A stretch of DNA of 64,000 nucleotides from CBDAQR01 sp965199055 (GTDB lineage Bacteria > Pseudomonadota > Gammaproteobacteria > Pseudomonadales > Halieaceae), in assembly GCA_965199055.1 (NCBI GenBank), contig CBDAQR010000004.1, positions 1,054,001 to 1,118,000 of the forward strand. Direction: 5' to 3'. A model generated the notes under the pieces. The model did not search any database. It saw only the letters and a program-made list of their open reading frames with translations, and was not told the origin of the DNA. Positions 1 to 8,304 of the stretch are shown here, one piece after another; the first letter of the stretch is position 1, and each line of letters starts with the position of its first letter. The position numbers and the translations under genes were made by a program.

Positions 1-254
1 ATCCGGTAGGCGTTCTTCTCCCCTTGTGTGAGCAACTCAATGTGCCATTCACTGATGCGATGTTGCAGTGGCCTACCGGGAGGCGCGATAGTGATGGTGT
101 TTGGGCCCATCACTGGTATGGGAATGTTGAGGAATCTACCGGTTTTGCCGCCTACACTGAGCGTGAGGTCAGCCTGTCGGCAGAACACCGAGCACTGGCA
201 GAACACATGCAAGGCTACTACCTGCAGATGGCTGAGCACCGAATCCGAGCCTAA
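1..254 (+). CDS. C-terminal end of a sulfotransferase-like protein (partial)
   Basis: This is the 3' end of a gene entering from the left edge. The frame is open from base 3 and stops at 252-254, leaving about 84 C-terminal residues. The segment reading DAMLQWPTGRRDSDGVW followed by HHWYGNVEESTGF resembles the C-terminus of P-loop sulfotransferase-like proteins, which often show a W-P-x-G ... D-G-x-W-x-x-H-W-Y pattern. The nucleotide-binding N-terminus lies outside the window, so the family call rests on recalled resemblance of the tail only. It converges on the minus-strand methyltransferase that ends 43 bases downstream. Confidence 0.55.
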   Translation, partial: PVGVLLPLCEQLNVPFTDAMLQWPTGRRDSDGVWAHHWYGNVEESTGFAAYTEREVSLSAEHRALAEHMQGYYLQMAEHRIRA

Positions 255-297
255 CACTCTCCGAGATAGGTGAGGTTCTCACCAACGAGAGCCTTCT

Positions 298-912
298 TCA
301 GCCTTCGACGTTTGGCCAGGACACGCCGGGGAAGCCCATTCGCTTCAATTGTTTACTGCTGGGTTGGCCGAGGAAGGCGGCGATCCTGATCTCCCACACG
401 TTTTTCCACTGTCGCTGAACGCGGTAGGGAAAGCCGCCAGTATCAAATGCCTGGTTCAGGGACTTGGTGGAAAAGCCCATCTTATGCGCGTAGAAGTCAT
501 TGCCACTGACCTCCATTTTTTTGCCCCAGCCATACATCACATCATGGACTTTGATCGGAACCTTGCCCACGTGATAGAGCGTGTCTTCGATGTCCATATC
601 GTGCTCCACCACATATCGCATCAGATATTGCACGTCAGGCACGCGGGCGTAAACGAAGCCTGACGGCTTGAGTACGTGTTTGAAGCCGGCGATGACGCGC
701 ACTACGTCATGTGCATAGTAATGTTCGAGATTATGAGAACAGTATACGGCGTCGTAGGTGTCGGCCCTTAACTCAGACAGTTGTCTGGCGTCACAGACAA
801 TATCCACATCGTCTTTGGGGTCGATATCCAGCAAATCGTGTTGCCAATCTGCGAAAAACTCAGGTATCGGGATGGTCTTTGTTCCACCACCTACGTTCAG
901 AAACTTGGGCAC
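298..912 (-). CDS. class I SAM-dependent methyltransferase
   Basis: A 204-residue protein with the Rossmann methyltransferase signature near its N-terminus: NVGGGTK at residues 6-12 is the glycine-rich SAM-binding loop, LLDIDPKDDVDIVCDAR supplies the acidic post-I region, and DAVYCSHNLEHYYAHDV matches the motif seen in type-11 methyltransferases. The size is normal for the group. The substrate cannot be deduced. The adjacent sulfotransferase fragment would fit a role in sugar or surface-polymer decoration, but that is inference from position. It is likely transcribed separately from its convergent left neighbour and lies 62 bases downstream of the YjbQ gene on the same strand. Confidence 0.75.
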   Translation of the reverse strand: MPKFLNVGGGTKTIPIPEFFADWQHDLLDIDPKDDVDIVCDARQLSELRADTYDAVYCSHNLEHYYAHDVVRVIAGFKHVLKPSGFVYARVPDVQYLMRYVVEHDMDIEDTLYHVGKVPIKVHDVMYGWGKKMEVSGNDFYAHKMGFSTKSLNQAFDTGGFPYRVQRQWKNVWEIRIAAFLGQPSSKQLKRMGFPGVSWPNVEG

Positions 913-974
913 AGTAATCCGCTCGGCCTCTATTTAAGTCGCGAACAGATTAGCATTTGTGAAGGGCAAAGTAC

Positions 975-1382
975 TCATGCGCCGAGGTGAGCGATAACCT
1001 GGCGCTGTCCGGCATGGTGCCGGTGTTCCCACAAGTAGATACCTTGCCATGTGCCGAGCATTAACTCGCCATGCTGAAAAGGAATCGCTAGCTGCGTCGC
1101 CGTCAGTGCCGCCTTAATGTGTGCGGGCATATCGTCCGGCCCTTCCAGTGTGTGCGTATAGAGCGGATCGTTTTCCGGTACCAAGCGATTGAGCCAGTTC
1201 TCCAGATCCACTCTCGCGCTGTCATCGTAGTTTTCCTGTATGAGCAGGCTGGCAGAGGTATGCTGAATAAACAGCGTACATAGACCCTCCTCAAACTCGC
1301 AGTTGCGAACGCAGCTACGGACTTGATCCGTAAATGCGAACAAGCCCTGGCTGCGCACACTGACATTGATGTGTTCGATCAT
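975..1382 (-). CDS. yjbQ: YjbQ family protein (UPF0047)
   Basis: A 135-residue protein of full family length. The diagnostic blocks are all present: HTSASL at residues 41-46, EGPDDMPAHIK at 80-90 and GTWQGIYLWEHR at 110-121, carrying the conserved His and Glu residues of this small beta-barrel fold. Members are annotated as secondary thiamine-phosphate synthases because some complement a thiE defect, but the physiological role remains uncertain. It is divergent from msrA, with 67 bases between the two starts that must hold both promoters. Confidence 0.88.
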   Translation of the reverse strand: MIEHINVSVRSQGLFAFTDQVRSCVRNCEFEEGLCTLFIQHTSASLLIQENYDDSARVDLENWLNRLVPENDPLYTHTLEGPDDMPAHIKAALTATQLAIPFQHGELMLGTWQGIYLWEHRHHAGQRQVIAHLGA

Positions 1383-1449
1383 CTTGGAACGAAAAGGGTC
1401 TCTGCTAGTCTATGAACACAAGCATATTATCATTGAAGGACTACTCTGA

Positions 1450-2031
1450 ATGCACAAGCTTCTCCTGGCGCTTACCTGCCTTTGTTTATCAAGCTCGGTC
1501 TTTGCCGGCAGTGCGACTGCGATCTTTGCAGGCGGCTGCTTCTGGTGCATGGAATCGGACTATCAGGATGTGGAGGGAGTTACCGATGTTGTGAGCGGCT
1601 TCTCTGGCGGTTCTCATCCTGACCCTACCTATAAGGGCGCGCATGACGGCCACTACGAGGCTGTGCTGATTACCTACGATCCAGAGGTCATTAGCTATCA
1701 GCAGTTATTGAATCGCTTCTGGGTGAGCGTGGATCCCTTTGATGGCGGCGGTCAGTTTTGTGATCGCGGAGAGAGTTATCGCCCGGCAGTATTTGTCGAA
1801 ACCGAAGAGGAAAGGGCCCTTGCGGAAGCGTCACGGGAAGCTGTGATAGCGCGCTTTCCTGACCAAGAATTGAATACACCCATTCTGCCGCGCGCGACGT
1901 TTTTCCCGGTCGAGGAATACCATCAGGATTACTACAAGAAAAATCCGGTTCGCTATAAATACTATCGTTACCGCTGCGGCCGAGATCAGCGTTTAGAAGC
2001 CATATGGGGTGATGACGCCGTCAGTCACTGA
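1450..2031 (+). CDS. msrA: peptide-methionine (S)-S-oxide reductase, exported
   Basis: A 193-residue MsrA that reduces methionine-S-sulfoxide in proteins. The catalytic motif GCFWCMES lies at residues 29-36 with Cys30 as the expected nucleophile. Downstream blocks GFSGGSHPDPTYK, FWVSVDPFDGGGQF and YHQDYYKKNP are typical of the family. Residues 1-19 form a hydrophobic signal peptide (MHKLLLALTC...SSVFA), so the enzyme should act in the periplasm, where it needs an electron donor not encoded here. A GAAGGA ribosome site precedes the ATG. It ends 4 bases from the convergent GGDEF/EAL gene, so no separate terminator is possible between them. Confidence 0.93.
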   Translation: MHKLLLALTCLCLSSSVFAGSATAIFAGGCFWCMESDYQDVEGVTDVVSGFSGGSHPDPTYKGAHDGHYEAVLITYDPEVISYQQLLNRFWVSVDPFDGGGQFCDRGESYRPAVFVETEEERALAEASREAVIARFPDQELNTPILPRATFFPVEEYHQDYYKKNPVRYKYYRYRCGRDQRLEAIWGDDAVSH

Positions 2032-2035
2032 GGTG

Positions 2036-4345
2036 TCAGCCCGTCGCTGCGGCTGGCCCCGCGGTCATATTCCGAATTTGTTCCGGGTAGGGATTGTTCT
2101 TCAGTAAGCGCGCAAACTCGGCTGCGGGCACGGGCTTGCTGAACAGATAACCCTGAATGACGTCCACCTCGTGGTCGCGCAGGAAGCGGAATTGCTCCAC
2201 GGTATCTACACCTTCTGCCACCAGTTGCAGATTCAGGCTCTTGCCCATGGCGATGATTGCACTCACCAGGCTGGCGCAGCGTGCGCTGCGATCAAACTCG
2301 ATAACGAAGCTGCGATCGATTTTTAGCTCATCCAGCGGGAATTTACTGAGGTATGACAATGAGGAATAACCGGTCCCGAAGTCATCGACGGAAATACTGA
2401 CGCCGAGTTGCTTCAGGTCATGCAGGGCATCAATGGAAGCGCGGGCGTTGCTCATGATGACGCCCTCGGTCAATTCGAGTTCCAGCAGTTTCGGCTCCAG
2501 ACCGGAGTCTTCCAGCACTTTCTGTACAAGGTTAGTGAAGGCGGGATTGAACTGCAGGCTGGAGACATTCACAGCGACTTTGGGAAGCAGCAAGCCCTCG
2601 TCCTGGAATGCCTTGCTCTGGCGACAGGCTTCTACCATAGTCCAGGCACCCAGCTCCACGATCAGGCCCATCTCTTCGGCCAGGGGAATGAAGCGTGCAG
2701 GCGGCACCAAGCCGTGTTCGGGATGATTCCAGCGTACCAGCGCCTCTGCGCCGATGATTTCGCCGGTCATAGAGTTCACCTGGGGCTGGTAGTAAAGCAC
2801 CAACTCCTGACGCTCGACGGCTTTGCGTAACTCAGACTCGAGCTTCAGGCGACCCACGCCGCTGCTCTTCATTGAGCTTTCATAGAATCGATAAGCGTTG
2901 CGGCCAGAACTCTTGGCGTGATACATGGCTGCATCGGCGAGCTTTAACAGATCCTCCACGGTTTCTGCATCGTGTGGCGCCATTGCGATGCCAATGCTAG
3001 GTGTTATCACCAACTCGTGGCCCTCGATCATCATCGGCGCCTGTAGTGAGGTCAACAAACGATCTGCGATCACACCGGCGGTTTCGGGCTTATCGATGTT
3101 GTTCAGTACTACAGTGAACTCGTCGCCGCCCAAGCGTGATACGCCGATTTTGCCTTCACTGTCAGCGTACTTGGCCAGCAGGTCGGTGTTACGTACGCAG
3201 CCAGACAGTCGCGCTGCCACCTCCTTTAGCAATATGTCGCCAGCCGTATGGCCCAGGGAATCGTTAATGCGCTTAAAGTTGTCGAGGTCCAGGAAGAGGA
3301 GGGCGACGATGCGCTTCTCACGACGTGCCATGCGCAGAAGGAGTTCCAACTGCTCGGTAAACAATTGCCGGTTCGGGAGTGAGGTCAGACTGTCGTAATA
3401 GGCCAATTGGCGCAATCGGTTCTTGGTCTGGGTGACCTGCTTAACCGCCTGATTCAGTTCCTTGTTGCGCTTTGACAGCTGTGCGGTGCGTTCCTCCACT
3501 TTCATGCTCAGAAGATGATGGTCGGTATCCATCTTCGACTTGTAGCGATTGAGCTCTGCCATAACGATGTTGAGCATGGACGCAATCTGGCGAACCTCAC
3601 CGGAGCCTTTGGAGTGAAACTTGCGATCCAGGTTGCCCGCAGAGATATCCTCCGCGGTCTCGGCCAGACTCGCGAGCGGAGCGGTAATACGGCGGGTAAT
3701 GACCAATGTTAGGAGCGAGACAATCAGGACGAATGACAGGCTGACGATCGCCACTTGTTGAATAAACGGAATCAGAGAACGCATGATCTCCGTCCGGTCT
3801 ATACCCACATGGAAGTAGCCTACAAGAAACTGGCTACCCATATTGCGGGCATAGGCAATTAGCTCGCCGTAGCGTTTGCGGTCGACATCTCTTTGTAGCG
3901 GGTTGACCCTTGAGAAAATGGGCAGCGTAAGATCACTGAAACGCTGGCCACGGAAATTGACAGAACGGTCGACAAAGCCGATCTCCAGTTCATCAACGTC
4001 CTTACGGATGTAATACAGGTCACTCGTAGGATACGCGCCCAGCCCTGTGCCAAACCGCTTAGCCATCAGTTTGCCTTCTTGATCAAAGACAGCGGCGTAG
4101 CTGATCCCGTCCAGGGTAAGAAATTTATCCAGGAATTCTTCCAGTACCTCAATGTCCTGATAGTAAACGGCTAGCTGTTGTTGCGAGCCATTACGTGCAA
4201 ACGCCGTGGCAGTTTCTACCGTGGTTTCAATGCGCACCTGGTATTCCCTGAACACCAGGAAGCTACTGATTCCAACAGAGGCCACAATCGCCAGCACAAT
4301 CAGGAACAGGTTGATCCTTCCGGCAATAGTAAATCGCGTCTTCAT
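2036..4345 (-). CDS. membrane sensor GGDEF/EAL c-di-GMP protein
   Basis: A 769-residue inner-membrane signalling protein. Order: a first transmembrane helix at about residues 12-32, a periplasmic sensor of about 160 residues, a second helix at about 195-218, HAMP, a coiled coil, GGDEF, then EAL. The cyclase motif is intact (SRLGGDEFTVVL), and the EAL domain keeps EALVRW, NVSSLQF, ELTEGVIM and DDFGTGYSSLSYLSKFP, so both activities are possible. The RxxD of the inhibitory site (RNTD) is separated from GGDEF by about 15 extra residues. The ligand is unknown. It is transcribed alone, ending against msrA; its 5' side abuts the end of the unknown gene at 4441 after 95 bases. Confidence 0.93.
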   Translation of the reverse strand: MKTRFTIAGRINLFLIVLAIVASVGISSFLVFREYQVRIETTVETATAFARNGSQQQLAVYYQDIEVLEEFLDKFLTLDGISYAAVFDQEGKLMAKRFGTGLGAYPTSDLYYIRKDVDELEIGFVDRSVNFRGQRFSDLTLPIFSRVNPLQRDVDRKRYGELIAYARNMGSQFLVGYFHVGIDRTEIMRSLIPFIQQVAIVSLSFVLIVSLLTLVITRRITAPLASLAETAEDISAGNLDRKFHSKGSGEVRQIASMLNIVMAELNRYKSKMDTDHHLLSMKVEERTAQLSKRNKELNQAVKQVTQTKNRLRQLAYYDSLTSLPNRQLFTEQLELLLRMARREKRIVALLFLDLDNFKRINDSLGHTAGDILLKEVAARLSGCVRNTDLLAKYADSEGKIGVSRLGGDEFTVVLNNIDKPETAGVIADRLLTSLQAPMMIEGHELVITPSIGIAMAPHDAETVEDLLKLADAAMYHAKSSGRNAYRFYESSMKSSGVGRLKLESELRKAVERQELVLYYQPQVNSMTGEIIGAEALVRWNHPEHGLVPPARFIPLAEEMGLIVELGAWTMVEACRQSKAFQDEGLLLPKVAVNVSSLQFNPAFTNLVQKVLEDSGLEPKLLELELTEGVIMSNARASIDALHDLKQLGVSISVDDFGTGYSSLSYLSKFPLDELKIDRSFVIEFDRSARCASLVSAIIAMGKSLNLQLVAEGVDTVEQFRFLRDHEVDVIQGYLFSKPVPAAEFARLLKNNPYPEQIRNMTAGPAAATG

Positions 4346-4440
4346 AGGGCGTGACCGATAACAGGTTTAGCCTAAATATGGTCGACTACTACAAAAATTG
4401 TACCGTTTGGGACTAAAACTGTGACGCAGCGCACAGTTTT

Positions 4441-5514
4441 TCAGGGAATTCCTGTTTCCAGGTCGTAAATTTGTTTAAGCAGGCTGCGCCACTCGCGGTA
4501 GCGTTCATCCAGCGAGCCGCTCAATTCAAATACTGTTCCCTCAATTTCCACACTGGTGGGCGCCACTTCGTTGTTAAATCCCTGGGCCAGCAGTTTCATT
4601 TCCTGTCGCTGTAGCTTCGCCCAGCGAAAATTATTGTAGGTTTGCTTGAGAGCTTGATAGCTACCCTTGCGAGGTTTTTCGCGCTCCGCCAGCCGCTCTT
4701 CATAGGCCGCGCGATACACCACCTGCTCGCGCTGGAACTGACGCCACAGATCGTAGACCGGTGTCATTTCGGTATAGAGCTCGGCGTACTGGTCATCGGT
4801 GGTGTCGATAAAAAGATATTCCTGCTCGCGGATGCGATTGATGCGCTCTAGCATCGGGTCGCCGCGTGAGGGCAATCGCGTCACCGTGTAAATGCCCTCG
4901 GCATTCGTGCTGAGATAAGCGCCGAAGGCATCGGGCGCCAAAACATTCGCATAGCGCAACTGGGCAATGTCGCGGATGCGTGTGAGCTCTCTATCGCTCA
5001 GTTGTTTGCGGTAGTTCAGCAAATCGTTAGCGACTTCGTTGTACAGATGCTGGAAGGGGCGTCGGGTGCGGCGCTCGGTAGCGCCGTAGGCTGTCTCCTC
5101 GGCGCTCGCGCTGTATACCTGGTCGATCCACGTACGGCCCAGAGCATCACGTGCCTGTAAGTCAATCTCCAAGCTAGCGCCATTGGAGGTGATGATGCGC
5201 CCGGTGACGAGAATTTCGGCGCCACTGGCGTCATCGGGCAGCACGCGCACGGCCCCCCAGTGATTACTGTCTACCAGCGTGCGTCGCAGGGCATAGGGGA
5301 TGTAGCTCGCTTCGGCATCACGTATCTCAGGGAATATACCCTGTTGCCTTGCAGTACCGCTGTCGCCTTCGTAGCCGGGGTGGAATACCACAAGACCCAC
5401 TTCCAGCATGCGTTCCGCATCGGGTTCGGTGGTGCTCTCTTCCAGTTCAATGCCTTGTGCGCTGAAACACAAAAAAGGCAGTAGCAGGGCGCACAAACGC
5501 AGGGACTTCATCAT
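4441..5514 (-). CDS. unknown exported protein
   Basis: About 357 residues, not recognised. It begins with MMKSLRLCALLLPFLCFSAQG, a clear signal peptide, so the protein is exported. The middle (ILVTGRIITSNGASLEID) looks like a beta-rich domain and the C-terminal third is highly charged, aromatic and probably helical (for example YEERLAEREKPRKGSYQAL). The start is chosen at 5514 because the two ATG codons there overlap the TGA stop of the upstream lipoprotein gene, indicating translational coupling; a longer in-frame start at 5532 would lie inside that gene. The coupled pair is divergent from the DUF3604 gene. Function unknown. Confidence 0.75.
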   Translation of the reverse strand: MMKSLRLCALLLPFLCFSAQGIELEESTTEPDAERMLEVGLVVFHPGYEGDSGTARQQGIFPEIRDAEASYIPYALRRTLVDSNHWGAVRVLPDDASGAEILVTGRIITSNGASLEIDLQARDALGRTWIDQVYSASAEETAYGATERRTRRPFQHLYNEVANDLLNYRKQLSDRELTRIRDIAQLRYANVLAPDAFGAYLSTNAEGIYTVTRLPSRGDPMLERINRIREQEYLFIDTTDDQYAELYTEMTPVYDLWRQFQREQVVYRAAYEERLAEREKPRKGSYQALKQTYNNFRWAKLQRQEMKLLAQGFNNEVAPTSVEIEGTVFELSGSLDERYREWRSLLKQIYDLETGIP

Positions 5515-6185
5515 GGGCTGCTCCGTTGGCACACATTGCCCTTGCTCAGTGTGTATTCGCAGCTGTAATCCTCCGGTAGCGGATTAAACTTGAAATAGAA
5601 ACGGTTCATGGTGAAGGGCGCCGCCGTGCTGCTGTCGACCGTAGTGGAGACGCGCAGCCGGTCGCCATTCTCGCTCATGGTTACCCGGTGGCTGATATCC
5701 AGGCCGTCGGGTAGCTGCACAATGAACACCATCTCACTGCCGTCCCATCCGCACAGCTCGGATCCAAGCTCATCCAAAACCACCTCCGGTTCGCCTTCGT
5801 TGAATACGCAGCTTAGTGCATAGGTGTTCTCGCGCTTGATTTCGATATCGATATCGCTCTGTTCAATTTCCAGCACCTGCGATTCTGTGATCATGTCGGC
5901 AAGGCGCGCCGAGGCGACCATCGCATTGAAGGCACGCGGATTGGTGCCGATGGATACGGTCGGGCTCTGATTGCGTCCGCGATCCATTGAGGCTCGCCGT
6001 TCCGCCGCGCGTTGCCACTCCCGATAGATGCGCTGTAGCTTGTCATTCACATTGTCGCTGCGGCTGTAGTCCATCTCCCAATAGCCGCTCAGGTCAACGG
6101 GGGCTGCTTTCGGTTGGACACGCTTGGGCTCAGAAGCGCAGGCTCCGAGCAAAAGGCAGAATAGAAAAGTGGCAAATCTAGGCAT
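5511..6185 (-). CDS. unknown lipoprotein
   Basis: A 224-residue predicted lipoprotein, not otherwise recognised. From the ATG at 6185 the N-terminus is MPRFATFLFCLLLGAC, a lipobox with Cys16 as the lipidated residue; the frame extends upstream to 6284 but that start would run into the divergent gene and hide the lipobox. The body contains DLSGYWEMDYSRSDN near the mature N-terminus and a C-terminal beta-rich part ending in a Cys pair (CEYTLSKGNVC). Its stop overlaps the start of the next gene, so the two products are probably made together and may interact in the envelope. Confidence 0.75.
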   Translation of the reverse strand: MPRFATFLFCLLLGACASEPKRVQPKAAPVDLSGYWEMDYSRSDNVNDKLQRIYREWQRAAERRASMDRGRNQSPTVSIGTNPRAFNAMVASARLADMITESQVLEIEQSDIDIEIKRENTYALSCVFNEGEPEVVLDELGSELCGWDGSEMVFIVQLPDGLDISHRVTMSENGDRLRVSTTVDSSTAAPFTMNRFYFKFNPLPEDYSCEYTLSKGNVCQRSSP

Positions 6186-6255
6186 GGTCGGGCCATACTT
6201 TATATCAAGCCCACGGAACAGTGGGTAAAAAATTGTAAAACGGGGCGCCTCACAC

Positions 6256-8238
6256 ATGAAAACCGCAACATTCCTGCTAAGCACATTCGCAATATCGCTC
6301 TGCCTGATGCCTATCGGCTGGGTAAATGCGGCCGACAGACCTTACCCACAGACGGAGCAACGCGAGCCATGTACCAACTACGATCCGCTGCGCCGGCCGC
6401 ACTTTGGTGATACCCACGTGCATACCAGACTGTCGTTTGACGCAAACTCCCAGGACACGCGTAACACGCCTTATGAGGCCTACGACTTTGCCAAGGGTAA
6501 GCGCATGGGTATTCAGCCCTATATTGATGATGAACCGCAACGCTTCATCCAGTTGGACCGCCCGCTGGACTTCACCGCGCTCACCGACCACGCGGAATTC
6601 ATGGGTGAGGTGGAGATTTGCACCACCCCGGGCAGTGATGGCTACTGGCATCCGGCCTGTATCGCTCATCGACATTTTCCAACGTTCACCTTCGCGGCTT
6701 TTGGTTATGCCGGCCTGATCGAAAAACACCGCTGGGGTTTCTGCGCCGACGGTGCCTGCGATCAGCAACTGCTCGATGTATGGGGCAGAGTACAGGACGC
6801 TGCTGACAAGGCCTATGACCGCAGCAGCGAATGCCAGTTCACCAGTTTTGTTGGCTATGAGTGGACGGGTACTGTGGGTGAGGGTAACAACCTGCACCAC
6901 AATGTGGTGTTTCGGAATGAGAAAGTGCCCGAGCGCCCGCTAAGTTGGATCGACTCGCCGTCCTCTGTCGCGCTTTGGGATTATCTGGAAACTGAATGCG
7001 TGGAGGGTGTGCCCGGTTGTGATGCCGTGTTCATCCCCCATAACTCCAATCTCAGCGCGGGATTCATGTTCGAGTCTGCCCGGACCAGTGAGGCCGCAGT
7101 TCCGCCGGGGCCTGTGACGGCTGAGGAAGCCGCACGTCGGGTGCGCTGGGAGCCCCTGTTGGAAATCTATCAACACAAGGGTGATTCCGAGTGTGATAAC
7201 CGTATGGGCTGGGAGGAGGACGAGCTGTGTGCCTTTGAGAAGATGGGCTATGACAGCTTCGGCGGTAAGAACACTGGCATCGCTGATTCGAACATGGCCA
7301 AAGTAGGTGGCTGGCTCACGGGCCAGGAGATTGGAGAGGCTAAACTGCCGGCACCCAATAACTACGTGCGCTGGGCGCTTGGAAAAGGCCTGCAACAGCA
7401 GGAAGAACTGGGCGTGAATTCCTTTCAGTTCGGCATTATCGCCGCCACCGATACCCATATAGCTGCGCCAGGACTCACTAGTGAAGTGAACCACCCTGGC
7501 CATGGCGGTGCGGGTATGGGGTCGCGAGACGGTGTGCCCACCGGCTTGCCCGATGAACTGGAATACAGCCCTGGTGGCTTGTCTGTGTTGTATGCGGAAG
7601 AAAACACACGCGATGCCTTGTTCGCTGCAATGCAGCGGCGTGAAGCCTACGGTACCAGCGGGACCCGCCCCACCGTGCGTTTTTTCGGTGGTTGGGATTA
7701 CGATGAAAGCCTGTGTGAAAGCCCCGATCTGGTCGCCACGGGTTATGCGGAGGGCGTTCCCATGGGTGGCGTGTTGCCCGCGCGTCCGGAACAATCACCG
7801 GCGCCGCGTTTTGCCGTAGCGGCGTGGCGCGATACGGGTACCGGCCTGGATGCAGGCTCCGATCTGCAGCGTCTGCAGGTGGTTAAAGGCTGGTACAAAG
7901 ACGGCGAAATGCAAGAGCGGGTTTACGATGTCGCCGGTGGTGATCGAGAGGCGAGCGTCGACATTGCGAGTTGCGAGCAGACCGGCGCTGGATATGCGCA
8001 ACTGTGCACTGTCTGGCAAGACCCAGATTTCGATCCGCAGGCGCAGGCCTTTTATTACACGCGGGTGATCGAGAACCCGACTTGTCGCTGGAGTCAGCGG
8101 ATTTGTAACTCTGCCGGCGTCAGTTGCGCTGACCCCGCTACGATCGGCGAGGGTCTGGAAGGCTGTTGTTCAGCCGATCATCGGCCGGTACTGCACGAGC
8201 GTGCCTGGAGCTCCCCTATTTGGTACACACCACAATAG
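6256..8238 (+). CDS. DUF3604 family exported protein, PHP-like metal centre
   Basis: A 660-residue protein of the DUF3604 family. A signal peptide covers residues 1-25 or so (ending VNAA). The family blocks seen in order are RRPHFGDTHVHTRLSFDA, DFTALTDHAEFMGE, SFVGYEWTG, IPHNSNLSAG, LLEIYQHKGDSEC, GIIAATDTHIAAPG and REAYGTSGTRPTVRFF. The HxH, DH, HN and DTH elements resemble the metal ligands of PHP-type phosphoesterases, so hydrolysis of a phosphate ester is plausible, but the substrate is unknown for this family. It carries many Cys residues, consistent with a disulphide-rich periplasmic protein. It is divergent from the unknown lipoprotein with about 70 bases between starts. Confidence 0.88.
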   Translation: MKTATFLLSTFAISLCLMPIGWVNAADRPYPQTEQREPCTNYDPLRRPHFGDTHVHTRLSFDANSQDTRNTPYEAYDFAKGKRMGIQPYIDDEPQRFIQLDRPLDFTALTDHAEFMGEVEICTTPGSDGYWHPACIAHRHFPTFTFAAFGYAGLIEKHRWGFCADGACDQQLLDVWGRVQDAADKAYDRSSECQFTSFVGYEWTGTVGEGNNLHHNVVFRNEKVPERPLSWIDSPSSVALWDYLETECVEGVPGCDAVFIPHNSNLSAGFMFESARTSEAAVPPGPVTAEEAARRVRWEPLLEIYQHKGDSECDNRMGWEEDELCAFEKMGYDSFGGKNTGIADSNMAKVGGWLTGQEIGEAKLPAPNNYVRWALGKGLQQQEELGVNSFQFGIIAATDTHIAAPGLTSEVNHPGHGGAGMGSRDGVPTGLPDELEYSPGGLSVLYAEENTRDALFAAMQRREAYGTSGTRPTVRFFGGWDYDESLCESPDLVATGYAEGVPMGGVLPARPEQSPAPRFAVAAWRDTGTGLDAGSDLQRLQVVKGWYKDGEMQERVYDVAGGDREASVDIASCEQTGAGYAQLCTVWQDPDFDPQAQAFYYTRVIENPTCRWSQRICNSAGVSCADPATIGEGLEGCCSADHRPVLHERAWSSPIWYTPQ

Positions 8239-8260
8239 CTCTGGAACGGCGGTTTTGATC

Positions 8261-8269
8261 TGCTAAAAT
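8261..8269 (+). promoter_or_regulatory. candidate extended -10 promoter for purC
   Basis: TGCTAAAAT is a good extended -10 element 36 bases before the purC start. The hexamer 17 bases upstream (CTGGAA) is a poor -35, as is common with extended -10 promoters. It lies in the only gap between the DUF3604 gene and purC. The flanking GGCGGTTTT / AAAATCGCC bases could also pair as a weak hairpin. Confidence 0.4.
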
Positions 8270-8304
8270 CGCCGCTCTTCCACTGCAACCTACAAGGCCG
8301 CGTT

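Noticed and set aside
5515..5532. Start of the unknown exported protein at 5532
   Set aside because: It would add residues before a good signal peptide and lies inside the upstream gene; the coupled ATG at 5514 is better.
6940..7794. A 284-residue open frame on the minus strand opposite the DUF3604 gene
   Set aside because: It is fully inside a well-supported gene, shows no family motif and has a composition expected from the reverse frame.
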